A stretch of DNA of 14,923 bases from DATGYC01 sp035298385. GTDB taxonomy: Bacteria; Bacillota; Sulfobacillia; Symbiobacteriales; Symbiobacteriaceae. Shown in pieces: positions 7,301-13,918 of the stretch. The position numbers were made by a program, and so were the translations under genes. The stretch covers positions 1 to 14,923 of the forward strand of contig DATGYC010000295.1 in assembly GCA_035298385.1 (NCBI GenBank), read 5' to 3'. The notes below the pieces were generated by a model, which saw nothing but the letters and a program-made list of their open reading frames with translations, had not been told where the DNA came from and did not search any database. Every line of letters starts with the position of its first letter. Within the stretch, counting starts at the first letter, position 1.

Positions 7301-8314
7301 CTAGGCGGCAAAGATCTGGATCGCCGTGCGCGGCAGGGCGAGCCGGACCTGTGGTTCGGCCATCGCCCGGTCGGCGTCGACCATCACGAGTTCGGCGCCG
7401 ATGCGGATATAGTGCCGGTAGGCGGTACCTAAGTACGTAACCTCTTCGACTTGCCCCGCCAGCACGACGTGCTCCGGTGGGACGGCATCGGTCGCGTGGA
7501 GGATGCGGGCCTCATTCGCCCGGAAGACGGCGGTGCCGCCTGCTGTGGCGCCGAGGGACTCTGCCGCCTGGCCGCGCAGGACGTTGGTGATCCCCATGAA
7601 GTCGGCGACGAAGAGGTTGGCCGGGCGCCGGTAGACCTCCTCAGGCGTGCCCGCCTGCTCCACCTGCCCCTTGTTCATGATCACGACATGGTCCGCAATC
7701 GCCAGCGCCTCTTCCTGGTCATGCGTGACGTAGATCGCCGTCGTGCCGACCGCCTTCTGCAGACGCCGGATCTCGACGCGCAGGCGCTGCCGGACCTTGG
7801 CGTCCAGGTTGGAGAGCGGCTCATCAAGGAGCAGGACGCGCGGCTGGACCACCAGGGCCCGGGCCAGCGCCACCCGCTGCTGCTGCCCACCGGAGAGTTC
7901 GGGTGGCTTGCGCCGCTCGACGCCCGTCACGCCGCTAATCTCGACGAGCTCCAGGACCTCTTGCACCCGGCGCCTTACCTCCGTCTCGGGGATCCGCTTC
8001 AGCTTAAGCCCGTAGGCGATGTTGTCGTAGACTGTCATGTGCGGCCAGAGCGCATAGCTCTGGAAGACCATCGCCGTCCCCCGCTCCTGCGGCTGCAGGC
8101 GGGTGACGTTCTGACCGCCAAAGCGGATCTCGCCCGCCTCCGGCTGGATGAAGCCCGCAATCGAGCGCATCAGGGTCGTCTTGCCGCAGCCGCTCGGGCC
8201 CAAGACCGCGGTGAGCGAACCCTCCGGGAAGGTGAGCGAGACGTCACTGAGCGCCTTCGCCTTGCCGTAGCTCTTGGTCAGAGCGAGTACCTCAACTCTC
8301 TCCATGGTTCTCAC
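7301..8314 (-). CDS. ABC importer ATP-binding protein (PotA/FbpC/MalK-like)
   Basis: This 337-residue ATPase energises the importer encoded just upstream. Its elements appear in order: Walker A GPSGCGKTT (39-47), Q-loop Gln85 in VFQSYALWPHM, signature LSGGQQQ (140-146), Walker B LLLDEP (161-166), D-loop SNLDA, and H-loop His198 in YVTHDQEEA. The MNKGQVEQAGTPEEVYRRPANLFVADFMG segment and about 100 further residues form a TOBE-like regulatory tail, as in iron, polyamine and sugar importers. The GTG start overlaps the upstream permease stop (GTGA, 8311-8314); an in-frame ATG three codons later is an alternative. A run of seven G on the coding strand sits just before this start. The family is certain; the substrate is not indicated by the ATPase itself. 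Confidence 0.93.
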   Translation of the reverse strand: MRTMERVEVLALTKSYGKAKALSDVSLTFPEGSLTAVLGPSGCGKTTLMRSIAGFIQPEAGEIRFGGQNVTRLQPQERGTAMVFQSYALWPHMTVYDNIAYGLKLKRIPETEVRRRVQEVLELVEISGVTGVERRKPPELSGGQQQRVALARALVVQPRVLLLDEPLSNLDAKVRQRLRVEIRRLQKAVGTTAIYVTHDQEEALAIADHVVIMNKGQVEQAGTPEEVYRRPANLFVADFMGITNVLRGQAAESLGATAGGTAVFRANEARILHATDAVPPEHVVLAGQVEEVTYLGTAYRHYIRIGAELVMVDADRAMAEPQVRLALPRTAIQIFAA

Positions 8315-9162
8315 GCCCCCCCGAACTTGGAAAGATACTCGGACTTCAGGTACCGCTCCATCAGGGCCAGCATCACGATCCCCGGCACCATCAGGAGGAT
8401 CGCCGTGATCGAGGCCACCTGCAGCTCGTAGCCTTGGGCGGCCGCGTACATAAAGGTAGGCAGGGTCTGCACAAAGGGGGCGCCCACCAGCAGGGTGCCG
8501 GTGAACTCATCAAGGGACCAGAGGAAGACCAGCACGGAGCTGGCGATCAGCCCTGGCAGTGCGAGCGGCAGCGCCACGGTCAGGAAGGCGCGCGTGCGGG
8601 AGGCGCCCAGATTGATGGCGGCCTCCTCCAGACTGACCGGGATCGACTTGAAGACCGCCGTCAGGGTCCAGACGGCGAAGACGAGGGCGCCGACGAGGTG
8701 AATCATGATCACGCCCGAGACCTTACCACCCATGTTGAAGCGGTAGAGGATCGCAGCGGTGTTGGCGAAGACGGGGAGCTGCGGGAAGGCCTGCGGTAGC
8801 AGGAAGAGGAGCAGGATGAGCGGCTTGAAGGGGATCTTGACCCGCGCCAGCAGATAGGAGAGCGGGGTCGCGATCAACAGGCAGAGGAGCGTGACCGTCA
8901 CGGCGATCAGGACGCCGGTCGTCAGCGCCTTCATCATGCCGCTGTTCCCGACGAACCCCCAGTACTTCAGCCCCCACTCGGTCGGCAGGACGGAGGGCCA
9001 GAACCAGGTGATGGTGAAGGACCAGATGACTAAACCGGCCAAGGGACCCAGCACGACAAAGAGGAGGAAGGCGGCGACGGCAGCCTTGAGGCTCATGCGC
9101 CCAATCCCGACGAGGGGGTTGGACCGCTCCTGGGCTGGCAGGGGTGATCGCATGGTCGTCAA
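8311..9162 (-). CDS. ABC importer permease 2 (PotC/ThiP/FbpB-like binding-protein-dependent permease)
   Basis: This inner-membrane permease of 283 residues has about six hydrophobic segments: around residues 27-50, 80-105, 112-130, 148-170, 205-225 and 250-270. The cytoplasmic EAA loop EEAAINLGASRTRAFLTVALPLALPG contacts the ATPase. The TTG start is chosen because its TTGA overlaps the preceding permease stop and a weak GGTGA lies upstream. An in-frame ATG at 9153 (codon 4) is equally possible. It pairs with the adjacent permease to make a heterodimeric channel. Arrangement and sequence resemble the PotBC/AfuB/PhnUV group (polyamine, iron, phosphonate, sugar-phosphate) more than the CUT1 or CUT2 sugar permeases; this comparison is from memory. 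Confidence 0.9.
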   Translation of the reverse strand: MTTMRSPLPAQERSNPLVGIGRMSLKAAVAAFLLFVVLGPLAGLVIWSFTITWFWPSVLPTEWGLKYWGFVGNSGMMKALTTGVLIAVTVTLLCLLIATPLSYLLARVKIPFKPLILLLFLLPQAFPQLPVFANTAAILYRFNMGGKVSGVIMIHLVGALVFAVWTLTAVFKSIPVSLEEAAINLGASRTRAFLTVALPLALPGLIASSVLVFLWSLDEFTGTLLVGAPFVQTLPTFMYAAAQGYELQVASITAILLMVPGIVMLALMERYLKSEYLSKFGGA

Positions 9163-9974
9163 TTGGTCTTCACCGCCCTCAGATAGTAGACCGCAGCCCC
9201 GGCCGAGAGGAGATAAGCCGCAACGCCGAGGGCGTTTGCCACCCCGTAGTTGTTCTGGTAGACGATGTTGTAGTAGACATCCACCATCAGCATCTTGGCC
9301 CCGTCACCGCCACCGACCATCACCGGGATGTTGAAGGAGCCCAGCATGGAGGTGAAGATCAGGACGGCCACCACCGCCAGGGAGGACTTGGACATGGGGA
9401 GCAGGACGTCCAGCACCTGCCGCCACTTGGCGGCGCCGAAGTTCCGCGCGGCCTCCAGATAGCTCTCGTCCACCCCACGGAAGGCGCCCAGGATCAGGAG
9501 GACGGCCAGGGCCATGTTCTTCCAGGCCAGGGCGATGGCGATGCCGACCCAGTTGCCCGTGAAGGGGATTGGGTGCTCGATGTTGATCAGGCCCGCTGAG
9601 GCGAGCAGGGAGTTGGCCAGGCCGTGTGGGGCGAGCAGGATGCGAATGGCATGGCCGGTGACCACAAAGGGGACGAAGAGCGGGATCTTAAAGAGCCACT
9701 CGACCAGACGGTTCTGGTGCAGGCGGCAGTAGCCCGAGACCAGCACGCCAATGAGCAACGTGAGGAAGAGGCTGATCAGGGAGACCAGGACGGTAAACCG
9801 GATATCCTTGAGGTAGAGATCGCCCACGCGCTGATAGTTAGCCAGGCTCCAGCCTTGCTTCGTCTGGAAGCTGCTGATCACAGAGAGCACGGACGGCAGG
9901 AAGAAGAGGCCCGCTACCACCAAGATGGGTGGGAGCGCTGCAGCCGTCCAACCTAAGGTCTCACCCTTACGCAA
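9159..9974 (-). CDS. ABC importer permease 1 (PotB-like)
   Basis: This membrane permease has about six hydrophobic stretches. The first begins LGWTAAALPPILVVAGLFF right after the start. The EAA loop is YLEAARNFGAAKWRQVLDVLLPM. I place the start at TTG 9974 (271 residues) because AAAGGAGC at 9981-9988 is ideally spaced. A longer reading from GTG 10031 would add 19 residues encoded by a strong hairpin (9999-10027) and lacks a Shine-Dalgarno, so I reject it. The protein partners the following permease, whose start overlaps its stop by 4 bp. The gap of 61 bp from the lipoprotein gene is the largest within the operon and holds the hairpin. Confidence 0.9.
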   Translation of the reverse strand: MRKGETLGWTAAALPPILVVAGLFFLPSVLSVISSFQTKQGWSLANYQRVGDLYLKDIRFTVLVSLISLFLTLLIGVLVSGYCRLHQNRLVEWLFKIPLFVPFVVTGHAIRILLAPHGLANSLLASAGLINIEHPIPFTGNWVGIAIALAWKNMALAVLLILGAFRGVDESYLEAARNFGAAKWRQVLDVLLPMSKSSLAVVAVLIFTSMLGSFNIPVMVGGGDGAKMLMVDVYYNIVYQNNYGVANALGVAAYLLSAGAAVYYLRAVKTN

Positions 9975-9980
9975 GAGCGT

Positions 9981-9988
9981 GCTCCTTT
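9981..9988 (-). promoter_or_regulatory. Shine-Dalgarno of permease 1
   Basis: AAAGGAGC on the minus strand lies about 6-7 bases before TTG 9974. It decides the short start of permease 1 over the GTG at 10031. Confidence 0.8.
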
Positions 9989-9998
9989 CGCGCTGGTA

Positions 9999-10027
9999 GG
10001 GGGGCCAGCGGAAGCCCGTGGCCCCCC
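9999..10027 (-). repeat. Intercistronic GC-rich hairpin after the binding-protein gene
   Basis: This is a perfect 9-bp stem (GGGGGGCCA with TGGCCCCCC) around an 11-base loop that can itself pair (CGG-GCTT-CCG). It starts 8 bases beyond the stop of the lipoprotein gene and ends before the Shine-Dalgarno of permease 1. No U-run follows, so it is not a classic terminator. In position it matches hairpins between binding-protein and permease genes (as in malE-malF) that protect the upstream mRNA and allow excess binding protein; that role here is inferred. Confidence 0.75.
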
Positions 10028-10035
10028 ACACCTGC

Positions 10036-11226
10036 TTAGTTGGTCTCGTAGGCCGTCAGCACATCCTTCAGGAAGGGGGCCAGCGGGAAGGCCTGGCCAC
10101 GCTTGGCCAGATCCTCCGGCGAGATATCCTTGAAGAGCTTATCCTTCGCCTCCTGCGAGACGAGCGGCATCACCTTGGCGGCGTCGACGCCCGGGTACCA
10201 GCCGTTGCGCTCCACGATGTACTTGGCCTGGATCTCAGGGGTGGCCATGAAGTCGATGAAGAGCCGGGCCGCCTCGCTGTTCGCCGCCTTGGCCGGGATG
10301 ACGAAGTACATCGGCTGGCCGGTCATGCCTGGCTCGATCAGCTTCAGACGGACCTTCGGGTTCATGCGGCCCTCACGCATCCAGGTGTAGTACATATCGA
10401 CCCAGACCGGACCCATGTAGATCTCGCTGCGGTTGAGCATGTCCAGCGTGCCGGCGTTGCCGTTCGTCACAACGGTGGGCAGCGCCTTTAGCTCCTTCAT
10501 CGCCGCGGACCAGCCGCTGCTCTTCTTCTCGTCATACGGCCCCTTAGCGAGCAGGTTGTACTCACCGGTCTTCCAGTAGAGCCAGGAGGTGGTGAAGCCG
10601 ACACCGCTCATGCCGCCCTTGACGCCGTTGTAGCCGAACTTGTTCGGGTTCGCCTTGATCCAGGTGACGAGCTCCTCGAAGTTCTTCGGCGCCTCCTTCA
10701 CCTGCTCGGTGTAGGCGAGGGCGATCTGGCTCTGGAACATGGGGACCACGTAGCCGTCCACGTTCGTGCCGAGGGCGTTCTTGGCGCCGTCACCGACGAC
10801 CATCGCCTTGTTCTGCAGGCCACCGACGTACGATTGGAGGAGCTTGTTCTCGATCATCGGGCCCATGATCGACTGGTGGATGATGGCGACGTCCAGGTCC
10901 CACTTGGCCGTGCCGGCCTTGTTCTGTGCATCCAGCTTGGTGAAGATCGCATTGCTGCCGGGGTCGCCTGGGCCGGTCCCGACCGGGTTCAGCGTGATGT
11001 TCGGGTACTTCTTGGTGAACTCCGGGGCGATCGCTTTGTAGAGCTCGACCATGTTGGTGTCGCCAGCGATGGCCAGGTTCAGGGTCACGGGCTCGGCCTT
11101 CTTCTCGGTTCCGGTACCGGTACCGGGGCTGCTTGCGGGCTCGGTCTTGGTCGAGCAACCAGCAAAGACAGAGGCGGCCATGAGCACTGCGACACCGAAA
11201 CCGAGGAGTCTGGTCCCCTTCTTCAT
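10036..11226 (-). CDS. ABC importer substrate-binding lipoprotein (iron/polyamine/sugar-phosphate type)
   Basis: This secreted, membrane-anchored receptor of 396 residues feeds the importer. The N-terminus MKKGTRLLGF is followed by a hydrophobic core and a lipobox ending FAGC, with acylated Cys24. A low-complexity linker of Gly-Thr and Glu-Lys-Lys follows, then a periplasmic-binding-protein fold starting VTLNLAIAGD. The ATG at 11226 is preferred over an ATG six codons upstream because GGGGGAGA lies at the right distance and the signal peptide then begins at the usual Met-Lys-Lys. The gene begins 14 bp after the phosphatase gene stops. It belongs broadly to the family-1/8 extracellular binding proteins (PotD, AfuA, PhnS). 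I cannot tell its ligand; inositol or an inositol phosphate is suggested only by context. Confidence 0.9.
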   Translation of the reverse strand: MKKGTRLLGFGVAVLMAASVFAGCSTKTEPASSPGTGTGTEKKAEPVTLNLAIAGDTNMVELYKAIAPEFTKKYPNITLNPVGTGPGDPGSNAIFTKLDAQNKAGTAKWDLDVAIIHQSIMGPMIENKLLQSYVGGLQNKAMVVGDGAKNALGTNVDGYVVPMFQSQIALAYTEQVKEAPKNFEELVTWIKANPNKFGYNGVKGGMSGVGFTTSWLYWKTGEYNLLAKGPYDEKKSSGWSAAMKELKALPTVVTNGNAGTLDMLNRSEIYMGPVWVDMYYTWMREGRMNPKVRLKLIEPGMTGQPMYFVIPAKAANSEAARLFIDFMATPEIQAKYIVERNGWYPGVDAAKVMPLVSQEAKDKLFKDISPEDLAKRGQAFPLAPFLKDVLTAYETN

Positions 11227-11240
11227 CCTGTCTCCCCCTA

Positions 11241-12053
11241 TCAAGTGATCTCACCCGCTGGTGCGGATGAAATGGTCGATCGCGGTTGGTTGATCACGGT
11301 GACTAGGTCGGCATGGATCGTGCCGTTGCTGGCCAGGACGCCGGCGACGGGTATAAGCGGCAGCGGCGAGCCGTCTGGCTGGGTCACCTGCCCGCCCGCC
11401 TCTGCGACGAGCAGGGCGCCCGCCGCTCGGTCCCAGGCGTTCAGGTGCATCTCCCAGTAGGCGGTCAGTCGACCGGAGGCCACCCAGGCCAGTTCGAGGG
11501 CGGCGGCGCCCAGGTTGCGCATGGCGCGGGCCTGGCACGCACAGGCGCGATAGGCCTCCAGGTTCTCGACCGCCCCGGTAGCGGGGTCGATTGGAGTCCG
11601 GGTTGCGACGGTGCTGGCCGAGAGGAGCGGCGCTGGATCGACGTGGATCGGCTTCGTATTAAGGAAGGCCCCGTGCCCGCGCTGGGCGTAGAAGAGCTCC
11701 TCCCGGATCGGGTCATAGACGACGCCCACCTCGACGACGCCGCGGTAGGCGAAGGCGATCGAGACGGCGAAGAAGGGCAGGGTCTGGACAAAGTTGGTGG
11801 TGCCGTCGAGCGGATCGACGATCCAGAGGGAGTCGCTCGAGAGCGAGCCGCCCTCCTCTTCGCCGAGGATCTCATGCTTGGGGTAATGGTGCAGGATCGT
11901 CTCCCGAATGGCGCGCTCGGCGCCCCGATCGACATGGGTCACCAGGTCACGGGGATCGCTCTTGACGAGCGCTTGCTGACGGGAGAGGGTAAAGCGCCGG
12001 ATGATGGCGCCCGCCTTACGGGCCGCTTCGGTGGCGACAGCGAGTTCGTTCAT
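11241..12053 (-). CDS. Inositol-1-monophosphatase family protein (SuhB/IMPase-like)
   Basis: This Mg-dependent cytoplasmic phosphatase has 270 residues, a typical IMPase length. It has all three metal motifs: GEEEGG at 64-69 (Glu65-67), WIVDPLDGTTNF at 77-88 (Asp80, Asp83) and WDRAAGALLVAEAGG at 207-221 (Asp208). The family hydrolyses inositol monophosphates, but members also act on fructose-1,6-bisphosphate, histidinol phosphate or PAP. Placement inside an inositol catabolic operon next to an importer makes inositol phosphate the likely substrate, releasing myo-inositol for IolG. It starts at ATG, whose ATGA overlaps the regulator stop. There is no clear Shine-Dalgarno, so translation probably depends on coupling. 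Confidence 0.9.
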   Translation of the reverse strand: MNELAVATEAARKAGAIIRRFTLSRQQALVKSDPRDLVTHVDRGAERAIRETILHHYPKHEILGEEEGGSLSSDSLWIVDPLDGTTNFVQTLPFFAVSIAFAYRGVVEVGVVYDPIREELFYAQRGHGAFLNTKPIHVDPAPLLSASTVATRTPIDPATGAVENLEAYRACACQARAMRNLGAAALELAWVASGRLTAYWEMHLNAWDRAAGALLVAEAGGQVTQPDGSPLPLIPVAGVLASNGTIHADLVTVINQPRSTISSAPAGEIT

Positions 12054-13060
12054 CGGGGCGGTGCGGTTGAGCCAGCGACGACGAGGCGGGGCGGCAGGAC
12101 CACCTGGACCGGCTCGCGCGTCTGCGTGCCCTGAATCCGCTGCAGCAGGAGTTCCATCGCTTGGCGCCCCATTTCGTGCATCTGTTGGGCCACCGAGGTC
12201 AGCTCGGGTTCGATCAACTCCGCCAGGATCGTTCGGTCGTAGCCGACGACCGAGACGTCGGTCGGTACGCTAAGGCCGTGCTGCCGGCAGATCTTGATCG
12301 CCCCGGCCGCAATCAGGTCGTTACCCGCCACGATGGCCGTGAAGTCACGCGTGCTCTGGAGCAGGTGCTGGGCCATCGCCTTGCCGCTCTCGATCGAGAA
12401 CTCACCGGAGAGCAGCAGGCCGGGATCGAGCGGAATCTGGGCCCGCTCCAGTGCGGCCTCATAGCCCTTCTTCCGATCCAGACTCGGCTTGGTGCGCAGC
12501 GGCCCAGCCAGCAGGGCGATGCGGCGGTGCCCGAGTCCGAGCAGGTGACGAGTCGCTTGGTAGCCGCCCTCGAAGTCGTCGGTGCGGACCGAATCGACCG
12601 CCACATCCTCCACCTCACGCGAGATCAGCACGACCGGGAAGCCGGCCTCAATCAGCGGGGTGAGCGAGCGATCGTCCAGGTAGGCGGAGGTGAAGATGAT
12701 CCCATCGACGTGCTTCTGGCGCAGGACCTGAATGTAGCGCCCCTCCCGCTCGGCCTGCTCCAGCGTGTTGCACATCACCACGTTGAAGCCCGCCGCCGCG
12801 CCAGCCTCTTCGACCCCGCGGGCGATCTCAGCAAAGAAGGGGTTGGCGATATCCGGCACGATCAGCCCAATGGTCCGGGTCTGCTTGGTCATCAGGGCAG
12901 CGGCCAACAGGTTGACCTGGTAGTCGAGCTCCTTGATCGCCTGCATCACCCGGTCGCGCGTCTCCGGCTTGACCAGGGGATGGTTGTTCAGGACGCGCGA
13001 GACGGTGGCCGAGGAGACGCCCGCCCGCTGTGCAACGTCGTAGATGGTAGGGGCCGGCAT
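12050..13060 (-). CDS. LacI-family transcriptional regulator, probable repressor of this operon
   Basis: This 336-residue DNA-binding repressor has an N-terminal helix-turn-helix TIYDVAQRAGVSSATVSRVLNN (5-26). A hinge containing Leu56 corresponds to the leucine that LacI/PurR proteins insert at the central CG of their operators. The usual ARxL of the hinge reads AAAL here. The periplasmic-binding-protein-like effector domain starts TIGLIVPDIANPFFAEIARG (63-82). The C-terminal VSVVGYDRTILAELIEPELTSVAQ is standard for the family. The gene is the third of the operon, 2 bp after iolI, with ATG but no obvious Shine-Dalgarno. Three palindromes with core AAGCGGTT lie upstream of and within the first two genes, so negative autoregulation is likely. 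The inducer could be an inositol intermediate or phosphate; this is not visible in the sequence. Confidence 0.93.
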   Translation of the reverse strand: MPAPTIYDVAQRAGVSSATVSRVLNNHPLVKPETRDRVMQAIKELDYQVNLLAAALMTKQTRTIGLIVPDIANPFFAEIARGVEEAGAAAGFNVVMCNTLEQAEREGRYIQVLRQKHVDGIIFTSAYLDDRSLTPLIEAGFPVVLISREVEDVAVDSVRTDDFEGGYQATRHLLGLGHRRIALLAGPLRTKPSLDRKKGYEAALERAQIPLDPGLLLSGEFSIESGKAMAQHLLQSTRDFTAIVAGNDLIAAGAIKICRQHGLSVPTDVSVVGYDRTILAELIEPELTSVAQQMHEMGRQAMELLLQRIQGTQTREPVQVVLPPRLVVAGSTAPPR

Positions 13061-13062
13061 GG

Positions 13063-13875
13063 TTAGGCGAACCGCTTGGCGTGCATAAGCGCCGCCGCGG
13101 CGACGCTGGCTACCGGCTGGTGCCAGTACTCCGGCCGGAAGATCTCAATGGAGATGAACCCGTCGTACCCGCTAGCGCCGAGCGCTGCGCGGATCGCCTG
13201 GAGCGGAATCGCCCCCAGGCCAGGATAGAGGCGCCGGTCATCGGACATGGCCGCGAGCGGGCCGGGCTCACAGTCGTTGATGTGCAGGATGCAGAGCTCA
13301 CCCGACCGCAAGGTGGCAAGCGACTCGACCCGGGAGCGACCCACGTAGAAGTGGAAGGTGTCGACCACCACCGAGAGGCGCGGGTGGCCGATCCGGCGCA
13401 CCACCTGCAGCGCCTCGTCGAGCGTCCGGATCGAGCAGCCTTCAAAGCCCAGGAACTCCAGCGCCAGCTTTACGTCATACCGCTCGGCCAGCGCCAGCAG
13501 GTCCCGCATGGACCGCTCAGACTCCGCCATCACGGCCTCATCCGTGAGCCCGGCCGGGCGGGGGGAGGGGACCACGACGACGGTCTCGACGCCCAGCGCC
13601 TGGGCGAGGCGGCAGAGCCGCTCGGCATCGACGAGCATGCGCTGGTGCCCGGAGGGGTCGTTGAAGTTGAAGCGTTCGAGGGAGTTGATCGTGAGCAGGC
13701 GCAGCCCGGAGTCGGCCAACTGCTGCCGCAGGGCGCCCAAGTCGCCCCGCTCCAAGTAGGCGTTCACCTTGGGGAGCCAGAGCTCCAGCCCGTCGTAGCC
13801 CGCGGCTACCGCCGCCTCGATATCCTGTTCGATCGTGCCCAGGAGCGTCGTCGCACCGTTGAGCGCCAGCTTCAT
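13063..13875 (-). CDS. iolI: Inosose isomerase / 2-keto-myo-inositol isomerase (IolI)
   Basis: This 270-residue metal-dependent TIM barrel follows Bacillus subtilis IolI along its length. MKLALNGATTL matches its N-terminus, LALEFLGFEGCSIRT the third-quarter motif, VVVDTFHFYVGRSRVESL the Asp-His strand, and YPGLGAI and EIFRPEYW the C-terminus. The expected metal ligands are Glu140, Asp172, His198 and Glu244, offset by two residues from the B. subtilis positions as I recall them. It interconverts 2-keto-myo-inositol and 1-keto-D-chiro-inositol, feeding D-chiro-inositol into the pathway. The ATG at 13875 is chosen because GGAGG (13884-13888) is 8 bases upstream; the in-frame TTG at 13890 overlaps that site. 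An operator-like palindrome lies 27 bp before the start. The regulator begins 2 bp after the stop. Confidence 0.92.
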   Translation of the reverse strand: MKLALNGATTLLGTIEQDIEAAVAAGYDGLELWLPKVNAYLERGDLGALRQQLADSGLRLLTINSLERFNFNDPSGHQRMLVDAERLCRLAQALGVETVVVVPSPRPAGLTDEAVMAESERSMRDLLALAERYDVKLALEFLGFEGCSIRTLDEALQVVRRIGHPRLSVVVDTFHFYVGRSRVESLATLRSGELCILHINDCEPGPLAAMSDDRRLYPGLGAIPLQAIRAALGASGYDGFISIEIFRPEYWHQPVASVAAAALMHAKRFA

Positions 13876-13883
13876 CGCATGTG

Positions 13884-13888
13884 CCTCC
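13884..13888 (-). promoter_or_regulatory. Shine-Dalgarno of iolI
   Basis: GGAGG on the minus strand lies 8 bases before ATG 13875. It excludes the upstream TTG at 13890, which would start inside this site. Confidence 0.8.
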
Positions 13889-13901
13889 AACTTCCAGCAG
13901 A

Positions 13902-13917
13902 ATGTAAGCGGTTACGG
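13902..13917. promoter_or_regulatory. Operator-like palindrome O3 (LacI family or cre)
   Basis: ATGTAAGCGGTTACGG shares the core AAGCGGTT and most flanking bases with the sites at 14427 and 14763. It lies 2 bp past the stop codon of the HAD gene and 27 bp before iolI. Against the cre pattern WTGNAANCGNWWNCA only the last base is off. It may be an auxiliary operator or control a weak internal promoter; a TACATT hexamer on the minus strand overlaps its downstream edge, without a convincing -35. Confidence 0.7.
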
Positions 13918-13918
13918 T

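Noticed and set aside
9975..10031. N-terminal extension of permease 1 from GTG 10031
   Set aside because: It lacks a Shine-Dalgarno, is encoded by the hairpin sequence, and adds a non-membrane peptide; the TTG at 9974 has an ideal ribosome site.
11101..11140. Repeated GGTACC units in the lipoprotein gene
   Set aside because: They encode the short Gly-Thr linker after the lipidated cysteine; ordinary low-complexity coding sequence, not an independent repeat.
13070..13077. A further AACCGCTT core, 10 bp upstream of the regulator start, as a fourth operator
   Set aside because: Only the central eight bases match. The flanks (GCG and GGC) differ from TGT and TCA of the other sites, and the bases are accounted for by Lys-Arg-Phe codons at the end of iolI.
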